DNA from: an uncultured Bacteroidota bacterium
Lineage (GTDB): Bacteria; Bacteroidota; Rhodothermia; Rhodothermales; Salinibacteraceae
NCBI GenBank assembly: GCA_913055845.1
Contig: CAJXKO010000005.1
Span: forward strand, 18,324 to 82,323
DNA length: 64,000 nt
Reading direction: 5' to 3'
Each line of letters opens with the position of its first letter. Within the stretch, counting starts at the first letter, position 1. Shown in pieces: positions 59,218-64,000 of the stretch. The notes under the pieces were generated by a model. The model was not told the DNA's origin. It searched no databases and saw only the letters and a program-made list of their open reading frames with translations. Both the position numbers and the translations under genes were made by a program.

Positions 59218-61899
59218 TCATCGGCCCGCCCACCCGTAGTGCACGAATGGCGCCCAGAAGCGAGGATCCTGGTACCGATCGCCGTACTTCCCGGCGGCAA
59301 AGGCCCGCTTGGTCTTCGTCAGCGCCTCGGCCCAGGTCTGCTCTCGGTCCCAGGCGCGGCGGTAGACGGCCTGCATGAAGCGGTTTGTTGCCTCATCGTA
59401 GACTGCCCAGAGCGAGACCGCCGTGGCACTCGCCCCCGCCTCCAGAAACGACTGCGCGAGACTGAGCACCCCACTCCCCCGGTAGACACGCCCTAGCCCG
59501 CTGCGGCACGCCGAAAGAATCACGAAGTCGGCGTTGAGGTCGAGGGCTGGGATCTCTCGGGCATTAAGGTACCCGTCCACCTGTCCGGGGGCCGTAGAGT
59601 CCCCCGGCGGCTGGGGAGGGTGCGTGACATCCGAGAGCACGAGAGCAGAGAGCGACGGCCGGGTGGGCGAAGCGAGGCCATGCGTGGCAAAGTGGAGGAC
59701 TCGGAAGTCGCGGAGACGTCCGCTGCGCGACCATCTCCGGAGCGTCCGCTCGCTGGCCCGATGGCCGGTGAGGGTCGTCGCCACGCCTGTCATCTGCCGC
59801 AGCCGAGACACCTCGCGGCGCGTGCCTGGCAGGGCCGCCCACTGGTCGGCCCGGTAGCCGAGCCGCCGGTAATCGCGCCGCACCGGAACGGCCTTCTGGT
59901 CGAGAGGGGCGTGAATGCGATCCGTTGAGCTCGGCGTCACGGCCCAACCGGAGTCGGCCGTGGTCGTGTCGGGCACCGGGAGGCGTCGTGTCTGGGAAAG
60001 GGGCGTTTCGCTTGACGAGGCGTAGGTTGCCCCTCCTACGGCGAGAAGGCCGGTGCGTTGTGGGGGTGTTCCGTGATTCCGCCGGGCCAGCGCGTACTGC
60101 GTGCGGAGCGACTGTGCGTAGCGCACCTGCGTGTTCGCGATGAGCGGCGTTCCTGCCCAGTCGGACAGGGTCGCGAACGGCAGATAGCCAAGCACCCCAT
60201 CCGGCACGACGATCAGTTCGTCGACGTCCGAGAGTCCCTCCATGAGCGGTCCCAGGAGCAGGGCATGGAGGTACTGGCCAAGCCGGCGCCGGCGATCGGA
60301 GGAAAGCACCTGCTGGTTCGACGGGGCGGCAAGATCGTGACGGTACAGGTGCACCAGGTCGCCCAGCCGATTATCGCGCCCGTCCAGCCGGCTGGAAACG
60401 CCGGACTGCTGCGCCCGCTGCAGGCCCCCGCCCCGAATTTTGCCGAGCGCCGTGCTTCGCTCCAGGCGGAGGAGGGCCCTGTCAAAGGTATCGACGGCAC
60501 GCTGAAGCAGGGACGGGCGTGCCTCGTGGGCGTATATGCTATCGGCCCGGACGACGAGTGCCACCGGGGGACGGTCCGTGCTCGCATTGGCGTACAGCAC
60601 GGCTGCCTCGTCCGGCCCCAGCACCGTCTGCAGTGAATCGACGGACGGCGGGGACGCCCCCGAATCTGACCGTGTGCCCTCCCCCACCAGCCGCTCCGCC
60701 GGGAGCAGAGCTCGACTTCGCTCCAATACCCGGAGGGCCGAGCCGGGCCGTCCCCGCCGCACCCGTGTCGTGACGAGCGAGTGGAAGCGGCCGATCTCCT
60801 GCGACAAAAACCGCCGGCGATCAATGCCCGACGTAGACCGCAAAAGCGGAGTCGTAATGCGGACCGAGGCCCGAAGCAACGAGTCCGCAGCGGCCAGGCG
60901 ATCCTCTTCCAAATGGATGTGACCGATGTTCGATAGATTCTGGGCAACCCGGCTCCGATGCCCAAACTCGCGGTTGATGGCGAGCGCCTTCTGGTAGCGC
61001 GAAAGGGCCTCGTCGTTTTGCCCCTGCGTCTCCAGGGCCGCCCCGATGTTGTTTAGAAGTCGGGCCACCTCACCCTGGCGATCGAGCTCCCGGTTGAGCG
61101 ACAGGGCCCGACGATAGGACCGCAGGGCCTCGTCTTCCCGATTTCGGGCAATCTGTACTCGCCCGAGGTTGTTGAGGGCGTTTGCCTCTCCGTAGCGGTT
61201 TCCCAGGGCACGGCTGATGGCGAGCGCCCCGCGATGATTCTCCAGGGCCTGTGCGTATTGGCCCTGATTCCGATGGACGAAGCCCAAATTGTTTAGGTTC
61301 GTGGCAATTCCGATGGAGTCTCCCCGTGCACGGTGAATACGGAGGGACTCTCGGAGCACCGGGAGGGCCTGCCGGAGCTGCCCCCGCGTTGTATAAATCT
61401 CCCCGAGATTGTTCAGGACGACAGCGGTCCCGGCCCGGTCCTCCTGGGCCCGGTATTCCTCCAGGGCCGCACGGTAGCGTCGGAGGGCCTGCCCGTACCG
61501 TCCCTGACTCTTGTGGACCAGCCCGATATTGGTGAGGTTGTCGGCGGCCTCTGCCTGATCGCCCGCCTTGCGCGCAGCGGCAAGGGCTTCCTGAAAGGCC
61601 TGGAGCGCCTCGTCGTAGCGGCTACGGAGCCAGTGCATCACCCCAATGTCTCCGGTCACCGCGGCCGTCCGGCCCTGGGCCCCGACCTTTCGGTAACGAT
61701 TCCGCGCCTCTCGGTAAGCCCGGAGGGCTGGGGCCACTTCTCGGCGGGTCCGCAACGAGTCGGCCCGCGCCGCCCAGGTGTCGGCGGCGTGGCGGACCTG
61801 CGACGAGTCGCTGCGCTCCTGGGCCTGTACAGTGCCCCCACAGAGCAGGAGCACCACCCCAGCCCCACAAACAAAGCACACCAGTACCCAACGACCCAT
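59218..61899 (-). CDS. secreted TPR-CHAT protease-like protein
   Basis: An 893-residue exported protein, start ATG 61899 (VLVCFVCGAGVVLLLCGGTVQAQ is the signal peptide, quoted in pieces: VLVCFVCGAG, VLLLCGGTVQAQ). From about 40 to 390 it has some nine ~40-residue tetratricopeptide repeats with the N-A-L-NNLG pattern. After a helical linker, residues about 560-890 form a CHAT (caspase-like) domain with histidine H740 in HFATHGLAS and cysteine C798 in ILSACRSGLG, both present, so it is probably active. Substrate and trigger are unknown. It is monocistronic and divergent from kgd. Confidence 0.88.
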   Translation of the reverse strand: MGRWVLVCFVCGAGVVLLLCGGTVQAQERSDSSQVRHAADTWAARADSLRTRREVAPALRAYREARNRYRKVGAQGRTAAVTGDIGVMHWLRSRYDEALQAFQEALAAARKAGDQAEAADNLTNIGLVHKSQGRYGQALRRYRAALEEYRAQEDRAGTAVVLNNLGEIYTTRGQLRQALPVLRESLRIHRARGDSIGIATNLNNLGFVHRNQGQYAQALENHRGALAISRALGNRYGEANALNNLGRVQIARNREDEALRSYRRALSLNRELDRQGEVARLLNNIGAALETQGQNDEALSRYQKALAINREFGHRSRVAQNLSNIGHIHLEEDRLAAADSLLRASVRITTPLLRSTSGIDRRRFLSQEIGRFHSLVTTRVRRGRPGSALRVLERSRALLPAERLVGEGTRSDSGASPPSVDSLQTVLGPDEAAVLYANASTDRPPVALVVRADSIYAHEARPSLLQRAVDTFDRALLRLERSTALGKIRGGGLQRAQQSGVSSRLDGRDNRLGDLVHLYRHDLAAPSNQQVLSSDRRRRLGQYLHALLLGPLMEGLSDVDELIVVPDGVLGYLPFATLSDWAGTPLIANTQVRYAQSLRTQYALARRNHGTPPQRTGLLAVGGATYASSSETPLSQTRRLPVPDTTTADSGWAVTPSSTDRIHAPLDQKAVPVRRDYRRLGYRADQWAALPGTRREVSRLRQMTGVATTLTGHRASERTLRRWSRSGRLRDFRVLHFATHGLASPTRPSLSALVLSDVTHPPQPPGDSTAPGQVDGYLNAREIPALDLNADFVILSACRSGLGRVYRGSGVLSLAQSFLEAGASATAVSLWAVYDEATNRFMQAVYRRAWDREQTWAEALTKTKRAFAAGKYGDRYQDPRFWAPFVHYGWAGR

Positions 61900-62219
61900 C
61901 ACAGACGAGAACCGGATTATCGAAACGGCAAAGTCCCCAGACGACGAGTCTTTCGCCCAAACTGCACTCTGGATGACGGCGAACGCAGAGGAACGGCCCG
62001 AACCGCCCCACCGCCTCCCTCCGCGCCCGGCAGGAACGTACGACATACCTCGGTGGGGAGGCCGGGACACAGTAAGGAGGCACCTACGCGTTTTGCATCC
62101 TACAGAGCAGCCGTCCCAATGTCCACTCGTCCCCTGAACCCTCGCCGTGAGCACCCCGTACACGGTAGTCGCTCCAGTAGCGTCGCCCTTCTTTCACGAC
62201 CAATCCCCTTCGTCCCACC
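61900..62219. other. divergent intergenic region between CHAT gene and kgd
   Basis: About 320 bases without a credible gene. It holds the promoters of the two divergent genes. I see no clear -35/-10 pair or operator-like repeat. Confidence 0.45.
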
Positions 62220-64000
62220 GTGAGCAGTCTCGGATTCAACACGGGCTACATCGAAGAGCTGTACAAGCAGTACCAGGAGGACCCCGACAGTGTCAGTGAG
62301 AGCTGGCGGGAGTTCTTTGCCGATTACGATCCGGATGCCTCCTTTGTCCCCGTCACGCAGGCCCCCAGTGAGACGCCCACCACCGGCGACGGCGAAGCGA
62401 CCACCCCGCCCGAAGAGCCGACCGACCCCGCGCCGGAGGCCCGCGAGGCCCCGCCCGAACCGGCCCCCGACGACGGCCTGGTGGAACCCCTGCGTCCCGC
62501 CTCGGCCCCGGCGGTCGACGAGGATAAGGCCGAGGTGACGGCCATGACTGGTCCCTCGGCGAAGGTCGTGGAGAACATGGAGGATAGTCTCGGCATCCCG
62601 ACGGCCACCTCCGCCCGCACGATTCCGGTGAAGCTGCTGGACGAGAATCGCAACCTCCTGAACGACTACCAGAAGCAGGTCGGCGGCGAGAAGGTGTCCT
62701 ACACCCACATCATCGCCTACGCGATGGTGCAGGCGCTGCAGAAGTACCCCGACATGAACACCACCTTCCGACGCGACGAGGAGGGCACACCGGAGCACGT
62801 GAAGCCCGACCAGATCAACTTGGGCCTGGCCGTCGACGTGGAGCGGCGCGGCAAACGAACTCTGCTGGTACCCAACATTAAAGACGCGGGCAGCCTCAAC
62901 TTTGCGGAGTTCCTCGGCACCTACAACAGCATCGTGGGCCGCGCCCTCGACGGTGACCTCGACCTGTCGGACTTCCAGGGCACGACGGCCACCCTCACCA
63001 ACCCGGGCATGATTGGCACCTCGATGAGCGTGGCCCGCCTGATGCCGGGCCAGGGCGTGATCGTGGGCGCCGGGTCCATTGGCTACCCACCGGAGTACCG
63101 CGGCTACGATCCCTCGGTGGCCAGCAAGGCCGGCGTCTCCCCCGTCATGACGCTTACCTCCACCTACGACCATCGCGTCATCCAGGGCGCCACCAGCGGG
63201 GCGTTCCTCAACCACATCGAGGAACTCATGATGGGGGAGCACGACTTCTACCAAGACCTTTTCGCAGACCTGGGCGTGCCGCACCAGCCGTTCCGCATGG
63301 CGCGCGACTCCACCCCGCAGCTCGGCCAGCACGAGCCGCAGGATGAGCTCGACATGACGGAGAAGCAGGCGGCCGTGCTCCAGCTCATCCGGGCCTATCG
63401 GGTGCGGGGCCACCTGCAGGCCGACATCAACCCGCTGGGCTACGAGTGGGAGTACCACTCCGAGCTCGACCCCGCCACCTACGGCCTCACGGTGTGGGAC
63501 CTCGACCGCGAATTCATCACCGGCGGCCTGGGCGGCGAGGAGAAACTACCCCTGCGCGAAATCCTGTCCATTCTACGGAAGGCCTATACCAACAAGATTG
63601 GGACGGCCTTCATGCACATCTCCGACCCCGAGGAGAAGCGGTGGGTCCAGAACCGGATTGAGCCGATGCGAGACGCGGAGCCCCCATCCCAGGAGGAGCG
63701 GCACCGCATCATGGAAACCCTCAACGCAGCGGAGGCCTTCGAGCGCTTTCTGCACACCAAGTACATCGGCCACAAGCGGTTTTCGCTGGAGGGGGCCGAG
63801 ACCATGATCCCCATCATCGACACGCTCCTCTCCGACGCCGCCGACGACGAGGTGCAGGACGTGGTGATGGGCATGGCCCACCGCGGCCGCCTCAACGTGC
63901 TGGCCAACATCATCGGCAAGCCGTACGAGGAGATCTTCTCCAAATTCGAGGGCAACATCGACCCGAACACCACCCAAGGCTCGGGCGACGTGAAGTACCA
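62220..64000 (+). CDS. kgd: multifunctional 2-oxoglutarate dehydrogenase (KGD/OdhA type), 5' part
   Basis: A partial gene, open at the window end, from GTG 62220 (MSSLGFNTGYIEELYKQYQE). It encodes the actinobacterial-style fusion. Residues 1-40 are the E1-type N-terminal segment. A Pro/Ala/Glu-rich linker lies at about 45-105. An E2-like succinyltransferase domain spans about 105-340, with the catalytic pattern TSTYDHRVIQGATSG at about 313-327. The E1 part starts near 360 and shows GMAHRGRLNVLANI close to the end. It lacks a lipoyl domain. The E1 part makes succinyl-carrier from 2-oxoglutarate in the TCA cycle. Confidence 0.9.
   Translation, partial: MSSLGFNTGYIEELYKQYQEDPDSVSESWREFFADYDPDASFVPVTQAPSETPTTGDGEATTPPEEPTDPAPEAREAPPEPAPDDGLVEPLRPASAPAVDEDKAEVTAMTGPSAKVVENMEDSLGIPTATSARTIPVKLLDENRNLLNDYQKQVGGEKVSYTHIIAYAMVQALQKYPDMNTTFRRDEEGTPEHVKPDQINLGLAVDVERRGKRTLLVPNIKDAGSLNFAEFLGTYNSIVGRALDGDLDLSDFQGTTATLTNPGMIGTSMSVARLMPGQGVIVGAGSIGYPPEYRGYDPSVASKAGVSPVMTLTSTYDHRVIQGATSGAFLNHIEELMMGEHDFYQDLFADLGVPHQPFRMARDSTPQLGQHEPQDELDMTEKQAAVLQLIRAYRVRGHLQADINPLGYEWEYHSELDPATYGLTVWDLDREFITGGLGGEEKLPLREILSILRKAYTNKIGTAFMHISDPEEKRWVQNRIEPMRDAEPPSQEERHRIMETLNAAEAFERFLHTKYIGHKRFSLEGAETMIPIIDTLLSDAADDEVQDVVMGMAHRGRLNVLANIIGKPYEEIFSKFEGNIDPNTTQGSGDVKY

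Noticed and set aside
61000..61700. Periodic ~120-base repeats as a CRISPR array
   Set aside because: The period equals 40 codons and follows the tetratricopeptide repeats of the CHAT protein; no spacer-repeat pattern.
62100..63458. A 452-codon minus-strand frame under kgd
   Set aside because: It is antisense to a certain gene (KGD) and has a His/Val/Gly-rich composition typical of shadow frames.

Overview
The window looks like chromosomal DNA of a high-GC, Salinibacter-like member of the Rhodothermota (Bacteroidota superphylum). The reasons are the acidic, Asp/Glu-rich proteins, a PorV-type outer-membrane protein, a CRY-DASH photolyase, many GTG starts with no clear Shine-Dalgarno sequence, and an actinobacterial-style fused 2-oxoglutarate dehydrogenase. 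That assignment is inferred from protein character, not from a database match. There is no phage, insertion sequence, CRISPR array or rRNA operon. One tRNA-Ala(CGC) gene is present.

Layout. 0.1-7.2 kb: mixed metabolism (MBL hydrolase, hemolysin III-like protein, DUF1232 protein, OsmC, acyl-CoA carboxylase beta, CsbD, protoporphyrinogen oxidase, one unknown). 7.3-17.8 kb: a fatty-acid beta-oxidation block on the minus strand, in transcription order TetR regulator, acyl-CoA synthetase, bifunctional FadN-type hydratase/dehydrogenase, thiolase, FadE-type acyl-CoA dehydrogenase and a dienoyl-CoA-reductase-like SDR. 18.2-25.2 kb: PorV, a tiny orphan histidine-kinase dimerisation domain, MBL hydrolase, LON-domain protein, LolD, an NtrC-type regulator and a TPR membrane protein. 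25.5-34.6 kb, plus strand: gap-pgk, MscS, an ABC exporter pair, an amidinotransferase-fold hydrolase, a glycosyltransferase, and a BlaI repressor with an M56 protease fused to TonB-like and ExbD-like domains. 34.7-43.1 kb: DUF3592, HNH nuclease, RluD, class V aminotransferase, a frameshifted exo/endonuclease pseudogene, dprA-obg, rnhA, YigZ. 43.4-50.9 kb: an RND efflux pair, an exported lipoprotein methyltransferase, tRNA-Ala, a 53-residue DUF2256 protein and CRY-DASH. 51-64 kb: lexA-recO, ComEA-like protein, an OmpR-type regulator, a lipoprotein, RlmD, a four-helix-bundle gene that has lost its stop, an epimerase, a secreted TPR-CHAT protein and the start of kgd/odhA.

Most notable observations. 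(1) The same inverted repeat, TTAAC-N3-GTTAA, occurs twice at the fadE promoter and once just upstream of fadN. At fadE one copy sits inside a good sigma-70-like promoter (TTGCAA, 17-base spacer, TATGAT). With a TetR gene in the cluster, this predicts a local beta-oxidation regulon. (2) A BlaR1-like M56 protease carries TonB-C and ExbD-like domains where the antibiotic sensor would be, next to its BlaI partner and a perfect 8+8 inverted repeat. (3) A SAM methyltransferase fold sits behind a lipoprotein signal. (4) A stand-alone HisKA/DHp domain of about 84 residues lacks an ATPase domain.
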